NCBI GenBank assembly: GCA_005784505.1
Contig: VCAZ01000046.1
Location: 2,422,001 to 2,486,000 of the forward strand
Direction of reading: 5' to 3'
Origin: Bagarius yarrelli
Taxonomy: Eukaryota > Chordata > Actinopteri > Siluriformes > Sisoridae
DNA: 64,000 bases
The position numbers and the translations under genes are program-made. The notes beneath the pieces were generated by a model that saw nothing but the letters and a program-made list of their open reading frames with translations, did not search any database and had not been told where the DNA came from. This document shows, piece after piece, positions 1-11,289 of the stretch (the first letter of the stretch is position 1; each line of letters opens with the position of its first letter).

Positions 1-689
1 ATTCGGACTAAGTTATTGACAATCATTGATAAATAAAATCGACGTAAAATTGTCTCGATTAAAGGAAGTGGAATGTATTTTAAATAAAATCGAAAATGGC
101 CATATCTTAAAAATAAAGGAATGAATGTGAAGTTTGACCTGTTTGGTCATGTGACTGCAAAGCCTTTGCCCTTAAAATTATTTCCAAACAATTAAATTGA
201 TCCTACATTTCTGAAGATTTTGTATCACATTGTAAATGAATATAAACCAAATAAATCCCCAATACAAGCAACAAATGGGTCTAAACTGGCTTATTACTCA
301 TGAAAAATACTTCAGTGTGTTTTAAATCAGGTCTTTACTATTTAGAAAGATTTAGCTACATTTAATGGTATACTATAAGTTTCCCCCTATAAAAATGACT
401 TACTATCATTTTTTCCTGTATATATCTTATATATATATATATATAGTAAATAACTGAGCATGAACAATGTATAAAAGATACTGCAGAAATGAATGCTTTT
501 TAGTTATATTTTTGACTGAGATACTGGTCATAGTTTGATCACTGTATAAAAAATCCTTAAATAGAAATGGCATTATTTCCTTTTTGTGGCAGTCGGTATA
601 GACACACATTCTTATGTTTAATAAAATATAAGCCATCTAGCAAACAATCACTACAGTATATAAATAGTAATAGGTCATATTACAGTATA

Positions 690-747
<58 letters not shown>

Positions 748-1339
748 TAGCTGAACGAGCCAAATTTCCTAAATCCAAAAATTTAATAGTGGAGTTTAAA
801 ACAACAGTAATAAAAAGTCCATTCCAAAAAGCCTGTAAACATTGACTGCAAAATGCGTGTTGCTTGTCTTTTTAGAACACTGGGGGGTCGGATAAATAAA
901 TATCCAACCCTCATTTGCTATATCCCACTTTATCCCCTATACAAAACCCTCTAGCACCACCACCAGGTCTTAACAGTAAACCACTAATCCTTAAAACATC
1001 AGCCAACCTCCACACAAGTTCATGTGACTTATAAATTTAGTTACAGCGTATTAGATAATGTAGTTACAGAATTTATTACAACAAACAAAAGTAAAAAGAA
1101 ACTTTAAGCTATTATGACACTGGAGTTACACTGATATACTCTCATCACGAAATCCAACCTGGTTTGAGTTTATTTTTACTGTAGGAGTAATAAAAGTTAT
1201 ACAGAATGAAGACAATTTCAGATTAATATGGTCCTTTTAAAATGGAAGAACACTAAAGTCGCTGTTATTTTCAGCCACCACTACCAACCAAATAACTTGT
1301 GTTGTAACCAGTTTTAATTTTCTGATTTGAAAGACATTC
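1..1339. other. flank downstream of dld; no gene seen
   Basis: AT-rich sequence with a (TA)n run at 429-446 and an A-tract at 693-744. The open frames here are short; the lysine-rich one is only the A-tract. Part may be distal dld 3' UTR if a far polyadenylation site is used. Confidence 0.5.
693..744. repeat. A-tract with one interruption
   Basis: About 52 nt of adenine broken by one C. It may be a retroposon tail or simple slippage. No diagnostic retroposon body adjoins it. Confidence 0.85.
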
Positions 1340-1345
1340 TTTATT
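1340..1345 (-). promoter_or_regulatory. candidate polyadenylation signal for dld
   Basis: On the minus strand this reads AATAAA, about 520 nt beyond the dld stop codon. Other AATAAA hexamers in the same direction lie at 1703-1708, 1169-1174 and 1073-1078, so the site actually used cannot be chosen from sequence alone. Confidence 0.35.
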
Positions 1346-1379
1346 GGCATTATACATGAGGTACAATAAATGTTTCTTT

Positions 1380-1510
1380 ATATTTTTAATTTTAAAGGTG
1401 CCTGGGTCAGAGCCCTGGGGCAGCTGTGATTTAGTGCTTCTGGAGCAGAGGGGGTTACGGTCTATGCTCAGGGTCTTAAACAGTTTAGTAGCAGTTACAG
1501 CCTTTGCACA
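1380..1510. repeat. SINE-like repeat remnant in the dld 3' region
   Basis: The segment running through 'gtcagagccctggggcagctgtgat' style text closely parallels the stretch at 24440-24530 (a 'cagagctcagggtcagc...' block followed by 'gggttaagggtcttgctcaagg' style sequence). It is a diverged copy of the same dispersed family, lying in the probable 3' UTR of dld. The tRNA-like head is not preserved. Confidence 0.45.
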
Positions 1511-1863
1511 ATTTACCGCATGTAGTAAAATGATTCAGAAAAGAAATCCACTCTAAAAAAACCTTTTAATTTCCTTAATATCATATAGATCTACATACAT
1601 ACTGTGTTTTCTGGCTTTTTTTTTTTTTATGAGTGTTCTCACCACATCTACATTGCACTCATATAAAACACAATCTGAAACCACTATAAGACCCAATCTT
1701 TTTTTATTAGAACATTTAAATAACATACTAAATGGAACACAGTTTTACTGTAGCTTTTCATGACATCTTTTTCTGAAAAGGGTTCAGGATCTCAAAATGT
1801 GTGCTGTACTGACATACTGGGACCAGTTATAAAGCTGACAATTATATACATGTTATTTTTATT

Positions 1864-4800
1864 CTAGAAATTGATAGCTTTTCCAAACGAAGCAGCAAGA
1901 TTAGCTTCTCTGAAGGCCTCTGAAACAGTCTGGAATAAAAGAGGAAAAGTTTGATTAAACAAACCTGAACAGTTCCAATAGGAAAGGGGGGAGGGGGACT
2001 ATATACACAGTACGTACTATATACTTACAGGGTGGGCATGGCAGACCCTGGCAACATCCTCACATGATGCACCATATTCCATTGCTAGAGCAGCCTCATT
2101 GATCATCTCACCAGCTCCCTGAAAAACAAAGCACTCGCTTTCAGCTGAAACCACTACAAAATTAATATCTGTTAATGATACAGCTAACTATCACAATATT
2201 TTTTAATATAGTGTATCGATAGTCTAACCTCCAGTTTTGATACGCATTTAACTTAAGTTTCGGACAGTACATGCTAATATTTAATTTAAACTCTGTGTAT
2301 CAAACAACTTCTTTCTCCACTTCTATAGTTGTCACTGTCAGCCACAGTCTCAGCAAACAACTCCGACTCTGTATTGTTTTCTTAGTATTTAAGGCCCTTT
2401 ACCAATACGCAGCCCCACTTTATAGCATTTCCTTTTTGTAAATGCATCTGTGTGACTCAAACCAACAGTCTGAGATAATATAAGAAATAAGAAAAACAAT
2501 TACTCATTCACACTGCAGGATGTGAACCAAACATGACGCACTGCAAGTTGCAGCTTTTTTTAAATATAAGCTGATAAACTGGTAAATAGCAGAACTGCAA
2601 TGAGGTCTGATCACCTTTTCTCATCATATTTTAACTAATGAGGAAGTTTTATGAGACTAGTGTGAAAGTAAACTAGACCAAATAGAAAACAAACGAGTCA
2701 AGTCAAATCAATTTGTGTAAGTTTATTAATGTGTGTATTATATGTTTATTGTTTATTTTCAAACACTGAAATTAGTCATGTACCTCCAAGTTTAACTTAC
2801 CGATCCAAGAATATGAGCTCCCAGCATTCTGTCTGTCTCCTTGTGACTGAGGATCTTCACCAGACCGTCTGTATCAGCATTAGTCTTTGCTCTGCTGTTA
2901 GCAGCGAAGGGGAATTTGCCAATTTTGTATGGGATACCCTGAATGAAACATGATCAAGATGGTAAAATAATTATAAATAATACACTGATGAGAGGATTTT
3001 TTTTGTTATTTACATTATTAGGCAGACGCCCTTATTCAGAGTGACTTACATTTATCTTATTTATAACACTAGCAGTGGTAGCTTGGTGGTGCTGGGAATC
3101 AAATCCTGATTTCCCAGGTATTAGTCCAAAACCTTAACCACTGAGCCACCACTTCCTACACTGAGCCACTACTTTCCACATGGAGCATTTGAGCTAAAGG
3201 AAATGAGTTATACTAAAATATAATTATACTAAATAAAAAACAAAAAACAAAACACATCTCACTTCTTCCTTAAGCTGCTCCTCATTCTTGCCAACCCATG
3301 CGACTTCAGGGTGCGTGTAGATGACTGAAGGAACACAGTTGTAGTCTATGTGAACTGCTCCTCCTGCCATTCCCTCAACACATATGATGCCTTCATCCTC
3401 TGCCTTGTGTGCCAGCATAGGACCAGCCACCACATCACCAATGGCAAAAATACTGCATAAAAAAAGGACAAGAAAAGAAAACGTGTCATAACCAGTTTAG
3501 TAATTAAATTTCACACAATGTGCACAAAATAAATACAATTGAAATTTCAAAAATCAACAGTCTGCAGAGACGCCTCCAGATGCAACCAGTCAAAACCTTT
3601 TTATTAAAATTCATGCCCTGCTGTCACCTCAACCGATAAATCTATTACAAAATTTAATCAGTTCATATGCTTGTTAGAGTGAAAACCCCATGTAAATTGT
3701 ACAACCATTGAAGTATTCATAATTATGAGAATTTCAGATGATTCATAAAATTCATAAACAAACATTGGAAGTAAAAGGGCTTCATTTCTGTGACCTCAAA
3801 AATCAACAGAATATGTAATAAGTGAATAATTAGCTAATTAGAAAACGTTCGACTTTATGCACCAATTAAATGTCTTTTTAATTAAATTAAATGTTTTTTA
3901 CATAAAAGTGTATGAAACAGGAAAAATAATACAAGTAATTTAGGGGAGAGGAAAAGTAATTTAGGTGTTTTCACATTCAAGTGAACCAGAAGGGGAACTA
4001 ACCGAAAGTGATCCCAGTCCTTTAGGTGTTTTTAAAGATTGTTCACAAAAGAGAGATCTTTTTTGGTGCTCTTCAGCAATGCATGATATCAGAACCTTTC
4101 TCGTCCACACAACTTCATAAGAAATCAGACTCCAAATCTTTTTTAAGTCAGATCTCGCTGGCATTTTATACTTTAACACAACATTGGTTATGTTATATCT
4201 CCTTTCTTTAATTTTTTTAAGCGAACAAAAGAAACACCTATATTTTTATCTGATAGTTGGTGTTGTTGGTTCGTGTTGTAATAGTTCGTGTTGTAATGCA
4301 ATTTCCAAAACTTCATTAAGTGCACAGCTCTCCTCCTAAGCAGCAGTGATGTATCATACACGTCACACGGTACACATCAACACCAAACACACATCAGACC
4401 GCTTTTGGCTCCTTTTAATCCCCAAAACCTTGTGGTTGTAGTCGAAAAGAAATCCAGCAAGGCTTACAATAATAGTTTATTACCAATTGTGTCCTAATTG
4501 CTTTCAAATTCTTAAGCAGCAATGTCAGTAGGCAAAATTCTTGAATAAATACTTAATTTAAAGGAGTTTAACATCCAATTATAATATTTCATTGTTAAAA
4601 ATAAGAACATTTCTTGCTATATTAAGTGGTCAATATTGCTTTAGTCACAAGCAACATAATATTGTCTTAAAATTTGGAGTACCTGGGCACTTTGGTTTGG
4701 AATCGACTGTTGACAGGTATCCTGCCACGGTTGTCAAGTTCAATACCAACGTTCTCAAGACCGAGGTTACTTGTGAATGGGCGACGACCGATACACACCA

Positions 4801-7800
4801 GCAGCACATCGCAAGAGAGGGTCTCGTTCTTGCCTCCAGCAGCAGCCTCCACTCTGCAAACACAAAATACTGCAATTACTGCTCTTTTCCCCCATTAATT
4901 TGCCAGTAAATATTAAAATCTTTTACTGTTAATCCCACTGATTTAAAATACATCATTAAAAACAAATTAAAGTCACTTCATGCCTGCTAAACAAACTGGG
5001 CCAATAAACATCTAGCACAGTAAATATCTTTAAACAGTACTATAAAATGACGATTTAGTGAAGATTCTGGGTTCTTTAATTAGCCTAGTTACTTTTGATT
5101 GTTTTTTGTCATGGCATCTTAGGAGAGATTATCCTGGTCATTGTTCACTTCTGATTGACAGAAATCTACTTCATCAACAGGATTTAAAAAATGGGTTTAC
5201 ACTTTAAAGTCAGCACGAAGTAGCATAGAAAGGCTTATTTTTGTCTACTGTGAGACTACAATAACAGTTTAAATGAAGTATAAACTTACGCCACGTCGAT
5301 CTTGCCATCAGGCCTCCTGGTGGCACCCATTACTTTGGTACCCAGCTTAAACTTCATGCCCTGTTTCTGGAGAATGCGCTGGAAATTCTTGGAGATCTCC
5401 ATATCAATGCCCATCCCACCGACATGGCCCAGGAATTCCACAGCTGTTACATTGGAGCCCAGTCTGTGCCACACTGAGCCCTGAAACATGCAGAATACAA
5501 GTCTGGGATCAATGTATGTGTAAATTTATTTTGAAATGTATACATGCAGGTACAGTATGCCCTGTTTACTCACCAGCTCAACTCCAATAACTCCAGCACC
5601 AATAACAATCAGCTCCTGAGGGACATTCTTGAGGGACAGAGCCCCTGTAGAGGATACTATAGTGTCTTCATCGATCTGTCAAAAACACAGAGAAAACATT
5701 ACATTCTTCTTTTTTTCCTTTTGGCTGTTTCCTTTTGGGGGTCGCCACAGCGAATCATCTGTCTCCACCTAAACCCATTCTGTACATCCTCTTTACTCAC
5801 AACCACTAACTTCATGGTCCTCGTTATCGCATCCAATACCTCCCTGTGGTCGTTTCTTTGCCTTCTGCCTGGTAGCTTCATTTCTAACATCCTCCTACCA
5901 ATATATTCACTATCCCTCCTCTGTACATGTCCAAACCACCTTAATCCGCCTTCCTGACTTTCTCCCCAAAACATCTTACATGAGCCGTCCCCCTGATAAA
6001 CTATTTCTATTCTTGTCCAACTTCGTCACTTTTAAATAAAAACCTCAACATCTTCAGCTCCGCCACCTGTCTCTTTCCTCAGTGCCAGTGTCTCTAAAAC
6101 CATACATATAGCTGTCCCACCACTGTTCTTGTTTACACCTTCCCCTTGATTAGCTGATATTCTCCTGTCACACAACACTCCTGACACTATTCCAACCTGC
6201 CTGTACTCGCTTCTTGACCGCTTTTACACACCTCCATTGCTCTGGACTGTCGACCCCAAGTATTAAACCCTGTGACCTCTTAACCTTCACTCTGTAATCT
6301 CACTGTTCCACTTTCTCCCTTTCATTCAAACACATGTACTCTGTCTGCTAAGACTGACTTTCATTCCCCTTCTCTCCAGAGCAAACCTCAACCTCTCCAG
6401 GTTTTTCTCCTCCTGCTCTCACTACAGCTCACAAGGTCATCTGCAAACATTATATGATGATTTGCTTATTTAGATTTGGCAAAGTTTATGTCGGATGCCC
6501 TTCCTCTATTTATCCAGGCTTGGGACTGCACCGAAGCACTGGCGTGTGACCCTGTGGCTAGATTAGAGAAAACATTACATTAAGAGGTTGCAAAGGGGTA
6601 AAAATTCACTTCGAAATTGGAATTTTTTTTTATTATTTACAAATTTGGGGACATTATATAAACTGGGTATACAAACATATATAACAAACATAAAATATAT
6701 AATCTGACATTTAGCAAACAAACACATTTTGAACATGACATTTTTGACTTTCCATTTTTGCCTTTTAATTGACTGAGAGCGATTTTGTATGTTTTTCTTT
6801 AGACAACGTTTTTTTTAATGTCTCACTTAAAATGTTTGCTTAGTCAGTGTCCGTCCCGCCCCCCGAGAATGTTTTCAATATAAACATTTGGCACAGACAG
6901 AGCTCCAATATTAATGTAATGTAAGTTACATAAATACTGACCAAGACAGAGATTTTTTTCACATTATTTTGTGTGCAAGATTAAAAAAAAAAAGAAGATT
7001 GTTTTCATTTATGGAGCAATGCAGTGCATGCGGAGGTGTGAGCTCAATAGAACTTTAATGCTAATCTACTTGTAATTTGTACTTAGGTACATATAACATT
7101 AATTATTAAACCATTTTTAAACCAGAGTGAGTATTGATGTGTATTTACTGAAGCCTTGGAAAATTCCCAAATACACATCTAAAAACCCACTGCCCTCATG
7201 CCACTGATGGTTTGCAAAACAAGCAGAATATGCACATTTTGGCTTATGAAACAGGAGTAAAGATGTACAAACACACCTCGATGCCTGGGAATGGGGTGAC
7301 TTCTGATCCTGTGGCAATAAGGATGTTTTTGCTGTTAATGACTTGTTCACCGCCGTCAGCTGTCTTTGCAGTGACCTGATTTTTCCCAGTCACAGTTCCA
7401 AGCCCGTTGATGTGTGTAACCTTTAAAAAATAAATACCTTAGCAGAGGTTTAAAGAAAATCTTGTGCTTGTCCTTTTAAATTGTGTGCCTCTAGAAGAAA
7501 TGTTTATGTTAAAATATCCACCTTATTCTGTTTAAATAGGTGTGCAATGCCTCCCGTCAAAGCTTTAACAGCTCCGCTCTTCTGTGCCATCATCTTCTCC
7601 AAGTTCAGGGAAAGCCCTTGGACTAAAAAAAGGGATTAATTTAGATTTAAAAATAGGTTTGAGGTTAAAATGTTAATGTTTAAATAAATTTGCATCAATC
7701 CCAATGCTGGAAGGAGAGATGACATGGCTGCATATATTGCTGCATACAGCTGTCTGATACTAAAACTTAAAATCAAATACACATCTAAAAACCCACTGCC

Positions 7801-9114
7801 CTCATGCCACTGATGGTTTGCAAAACAAGCAGAACAGAATTTGGTCAGATGACTAAGAACCCTTAGTATTAAATCATCACCCACAGCGACAATATAAAGC
7901 AGAAAAAAATGTGAGTGTACACTGACTTTCAATGCCTCTGCTTTCAAAATCTGTTCCATGTGCCAAGTGATACAGATAAGAGTTGTTTAACAGGGCCTTA
8001 AAGAACACAAATATATTGTCAGAAAAAGTCAGTGAATACAAAGATGCTTGTTATGAATGATAAACCAGGTGATTATAAAAAGCATGGAGTATACCTTTGA
8101 TGGAATGCAGCCCACATTTAAGCAGGTGCCTCCAAGAGTGGCATTCTTCTCCACACACACCGTCTGTAATAAGAAGACGACATGTTAATTAAAGAGAAGA
8201 AAAGAAAACAGAAAAAGACTCTTTAGTGATCTTCAAGAACACCATCTTTTACTTTACCTTGAACCCAAGCTGTGCGGCTTTGATGGCGGCGACATACCCA
8301 CCAGGTCCTGAGCCCACCACTGTGACATCAGCCTCGACTAGGAGAGAGAAATGAACAGATGAAGCATGATGTGCACAGATTATAGTAGCACTGATCAACT
8401 AAAGCAGTAGTGATCTTACTTGCAGCTTTGTCGGAATAAGTTCTCAGAGATAATGCTGTGGCTCCATGCAGTTTGCACGGTAAGTGCTGACCTCGCTGGA
8501 AAAAGATAAATCAAACAAAAGGCAAGCAATTACCTTGAATTAAACTCACAAGAAAATACAAATAAAAATAATTTAATAACCCCAAATAATTCTTTTTTTT
8601 AAACGTTTATTATATAGTGGAATTTTACAAGGCAATCAAAAGTAAAGAAAACGTCTGTAAATCAATTATTCTTGACGAATACACAACTTTTGGGAACTGA
8701 TATCCATCTTGTACATTTGACTTTTATTAAATGCGTGACAGAATAACATGACTTCTTGATCCTAAATACACAGATTAGCTACAGCTTCTCAAGAAAAAAA
8801 TCAGAGTAACGTATATTTTGCTATTTATACTTTTTTTAACACATAAAAGCTTAACAAAACCTTATTTTTTTTGCCAGGTGCATGACATACGCAGCCGTGT
8901 GCAGTTACACGCTGTACACTCTTTAGTTTAGTTAGAGGCTAAGTAATCTACGCTAATGTTACTGAAGCTAACTGGGCCTTGACGGGCGAGGAATAAAAGT
9001 ATTGCGTGATTTCTGACTATAAACAGCTACATACACTTAGCGAAGCATTAAAGAATTACAACAAGAATTAGTTACCGCTGCAAGGGTACGATAAAGCTGG
9101 GTCCAGGTCTGCAT
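1864..9114 (-). CDS. dld: dihydrolipoamide dehydrogenase, mitochondrial (complete, 14 exons)
   Basis: E3 flavoprotein that reoxidises dihydrolipoamide with NAD+ in the pyruvate, 2-oxoglutarate and branched-chain 2-oxoacid dehydrogenase complexes and the glycine cleavage system, in the mitochondrial matrix. Exons in transcript order: 9114-9076, 8495-8420, 8337-8258, 8163-8095, 7996-7927, 7622-7522, 7420-7277, 5675-5574, 5480-5290, 4853-4683, 3452-3263, 2938-2801, 2118-2029, 1929-1864. All introns are GT-AG. The exons sum to 1,527 nt, giving 508 aa, one residue shorter than the human protein as I recall it. Visible landmarks: an N-terminal basic/hydrophobic leader (MQTWTQLYRTLAA...), FAD-binding GSGPGG (residues 47-52), redox disulfide C79-LNVG-C84, NAD-binding GAGVIG (219-224), an ATGSE stretch, the second FAD motif (AIGDVVAGP), the dimerisation domain and the catalytic dyad HAHPTVSE (H486/E491), ending KAINF-stop. 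Intron 7 carries a LINE insertion. No residue essential to the family is missing. Confidence 0.97.
3011..3155 (-). repeat. tRNA-derived SINE, minus orientation, dld intron 11
   Basis: Read on the minus strand, the copy starts with a tRNA-like A-box region (gtggctcagtggttaagg), then a 'caccaccaagc' style body, and ends with 'ctctgaataagggcgtctgcc' style tail. This is the same family as the plus-strand copies at 33715 and 47681. It lies wholly within intron 11 of dld. Confidence 0.75.
5706..6564 (-). mobile_element. 5'-truncated/internally deleted non-LTR retrotransposon in dld intron 7
   Basis: An antisense-free insertion in the same orientation as dld, exactly bounded by a perfect 17-bp direct repeat (5689-5705 and 6565-6581) that is a target-site duplication. 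On the minus strand it shows a reverse transcriptase active-site block FADD (6436-6447), then a broken continuation, then the C-terminal LINE region with RWFGHVQRR and RWRQMIRCGDPQKE (open frame 5974-5699). A short purine-rich 3' tail abuts the duplication. The 5' 100 nt or so (6440-6564) contains the widespread fish segment with 'ggaagggcatccg' on the minus strand, joined abruptly to the RT region, so the copy looks chimeric or internally deleted. The RT frame has stops, so it cannot move itself. An RTE-type clade is my best guess from the C-terminal motif. Confidence 0.85.
7168..7228. repeat. 61-bp perfect direct repeat, copy 1 (dld intron 7)
   Basis: Identical over 61 nt to 7774-7834 in the same orientation. 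It begins caaatacacatctaaaaacc and ends gcaaaacaagcagaa. The copies flank dld exons 6 and 7. Confidence 0.97.
7774..7834. repeat. 61-bp perfect direct repeat, copy 2 (dld intron 5)
   Basis: Partner of the copy at 7168-7228, with no mismatch over 61 nt. It lies between exon 6 (7522-7622) and exon 5 (7927-7996). The flanks outside the 61 nt do not match. Confidence 0.97.
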
Positions 9115-9180
9115 TTTGACAGTGCCCCGAAACAGTGCGGTTCACCTACAGCAACCAGCGCAGCCAAGGACTCCTTGCTT

Positions 9181-9192
9181 TACGCATGCGCA
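9181..9192. promoter_or_regulatory. NRF1-like site upstream of dld
   Basis: tacgcatgcgca matches the palindromic NRF1 consensus YGCGCAYGCGCR at 11 of 12 positions. It lies 67 nt upstream of the dld start codon. NRF1 commonly drives nuclear genes for mitochondrial proteins, which fits dld. Binding here is inferred. Confidence 0.5.
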
Positions 9193-9844
9193 AGACAGAC
9201 TAATCGGGGCGGCGCATATTATTTACGTCAACAGCGTTCCTCAGACCTCACGCCCACTAACATTACCAAACCACTGAGCACATCTTCTATGACTGTAATC
9301 ACTGGTCTATATTTTCCTCTTTTATAGAGTCCTGCCTTTTATAACTTGCAATTTGCAAACTTGAAGCCTGGATTCTTGTACATTTTTTCGATTAAAAAAA
9401 ACCCAAAACAAAAAAACCCCCCCCTCTTACTACCATACCTGTCATTTTAAAAATGATTAGTGTGGTACTATGTATTACTTTTTATATTTGTGTCTTATCT
9501 GCTTTATAATAAAACCTTTGCACAATGTCAACATGTTTTATTAGTTTTATTAGACTATTGTTTACTTTAATGGTAACACATACACTTCTTTTCCATGTGT
9601 AAATGGTGTTGTAGTCAGCAGGGGGCGCTATAGTAGGTCTGTTTGCAGAACTGTACAGTACCACACTGAAAAAAAAACCCGGGGGTTTAGGCAGCAAACA
9701 ATTTCTTTTATTATAAGTTTTGTTTTTAAAACAGTTTGTAGCGACTTTATTTTACCGTATGCGCATTTTTACTAGTCGTTACGGTAAAAGCCCAAATATA
9801 CACGTAGTAGAGTTTATACAGTTCCTGGAGTAAACGCGCTCCAA

Positions 9845-9857
9845 GTATCATAGCAAC
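9845..9857 (+). promoter_or_regulatory. degenerate RFX X-box-like motif upstream of efcab10
   Basis: gtatcatagcaac has an intact right half (tagcaac) of the RFX X-box but a poor left half. It lies 54 nt before the efcab10 start codon, a usual place for X-boxes of ciliary genes. The weak left half keeps confidence low. Confidence 0.3.
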
Positions 9858-9870
9858 CACGCCAAACATT

Positions 9871-9888
9871 ATGGAAGCGAAGGCCTGA
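9871..9888 (+). other. short upstream ORF in the efcab10 leader
   Basis: ATG followed by four sense codons and TGA, ending 22 nt before the efcab10 start. If the transcript starts upstream of 9871, this uORF would be met first and could damp translation. The transcription start is not known. Confidence 0.4.
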
Positions 9889-9910
9889 GCGGTGTTCTTA
9901 AAACGCGATC

Positions 9911-11254
9911 ATGTCAACACCGCGGGTGCAGGAGGCAGCACAATATCTCCAAAAACACAAAATCGCAGAACTAATGAACAACTTAACCAGCATGCTCTTC
10001 TATTACAGACCAGGTGATGCCTTTGATCTTACCGTAGACATAGAACACCATCGATATACATTTAGGATCTTTTCTTCATAAAAGCTATTTTTGTGCTGAA
10101 AGCACTGCGTAGTCTGAAAGTGTTAAAAATATTGGTGTCTTTTATCATACAATTGCACGGTATTGTTTTCACCATGGGTAATGTATATATGTAATCATTA
10201 CTTTTTTGGTGGTTTTTGGTTTTTGTTTGATCTTAAGAACATCCAAGGGAATTCATCATTTCTCTACTAGAGCAATTGCAGGCATCCAAGCTTGAGGCAG
10301 CTGACGGTCCATGTCTGTTTGATGAGTCCAACCTGGATGCAGTATGTTGTATCCTAGATCCTACAAACCAAGGGTACATCTCTTACAACCAATATAGAGA
10401 GGGTAAGGATATCACAATGTATGTGTAAAAATAACATGAATAAGAAGGAAATCTGATGTGAAACAGTTATGGGTATAAGGGCAAGGTGTGGATCTGAGAG
10501 GAATGGTTACAACTCTAAATTGTGTTGACCTCCAGAACAAAAAATTGCCACAATTAGGCCCTTAATCAAGGCTGTTAAAACCCTTTCTGATCTGGGGCCA
10601 TATCATACGTGTCCATGCACTCTGACCCCAACTTTAAAACCTATGTAAAAAAAAAAAAGAATCCCACTGTATTGTATCAATGAAAATATGTGCATGTGCA
10701 TCTGCTAAACCTGTTAAATTGAGTGTAATATGCGTATTTGTAGCTCTGAAGACACTTGGAATTCATGATTTCAATGAGTTCTGAAGGTCACGAATGCAGG
10801 TATCCATGAGACATTTAAACAAGAAGCGTAAGTGTTGCACTTTCAATTTTCCTTAGCGGTAGGAGTGAATCAAGTGAACGAGCATATCTAGATGAGAAAT
10901 CTTTACAAAGTTTAAAGATTTTATTAATTTTATGTGTACATATACATGCTGAAAATGACAACATTTTGAAGGAATGAAATGTACTTATTTTTAAGGAACT
11001 ATTTTTTCATATTAAAATTCATTTGAGTTTGCTTTTATTTCCATAATTTGTAATCTGATTAAGATATGCTTACACACTGGAAGTGCTTTGAAATTAGTTT
11101 ATGAGAGTAGAATTAATATAATATCTAGATAAGGCTATACATTTTGGTCCTGGAGAAACATAAGCAAAAAGAAACTTAATTGTATTTTTCTGTTTTTAGG
11201 AAAGAATGCCTTATGAAAATTCAGCAACATTCCAATTTAATTATTTATCCATAA
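9911..11254 (+). CDS. efcab10: EF-hand calcium-binding domain protein 10-like (apparent frameshift in exon 3)
   Basis: Small protein with an N-terminal RIIa/Dpy-30-like dimerisation helix pair (AQYLQKHKIAELMNNLTSML, residues 10-29) and one degenerate EF-hand (loop D75-PTNQGYISYNQ-86; position 12 is Q, not E, so calcium binding is doubtful). Coding exons: 9911-10013, 10238-10402 and 10744-10827, with a further exon 11200-11254 ending in TAA. All have GT-AG borders with matching phase. Read literally, exon 3 hits TGA at 10782-10784 (102 aa). One base further along in frame, the same exon reads on as LKVTNAGIHETFKQEA, crosses a good donor (gc|gtaagt), and continues KECLMKIQQHSN to a stop. Exons 1-4 sum to 407 nt, one short of a multiple of three, so a single missing base would explain it (about 135 aa). 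Family members are associated with cilia and sperm flagella. The symbol is from recollection of the family and fits well. Confidence 0.8.
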
Positions 11255-11283
11255 TTACTGTAAAAATTATATTATGTAAGTAT

Positions 11284-11289
11284 AATAAA
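11284..11289 (+). promoter_or_regulatory. polyadenylation signal for efcab10
   Basis: AATAAA 30 nt after the stop codon of the fourth exon (11252-11254). Its presence directly after that exon supports 11200-11254 as the true terminal exon, rather than an end at the early TGA. Confidence 0.55.

Noticed and set aside
567..845. Lysine-rich open frame
   Set aside because: It is the translation of an A-tract; the flanks have no coding character.
7636..7959. 107-codon minus-strand frame in dld
   Set aside because: It is dld exon 5 read through its donor into intron 5; the true exon ends at 7927.
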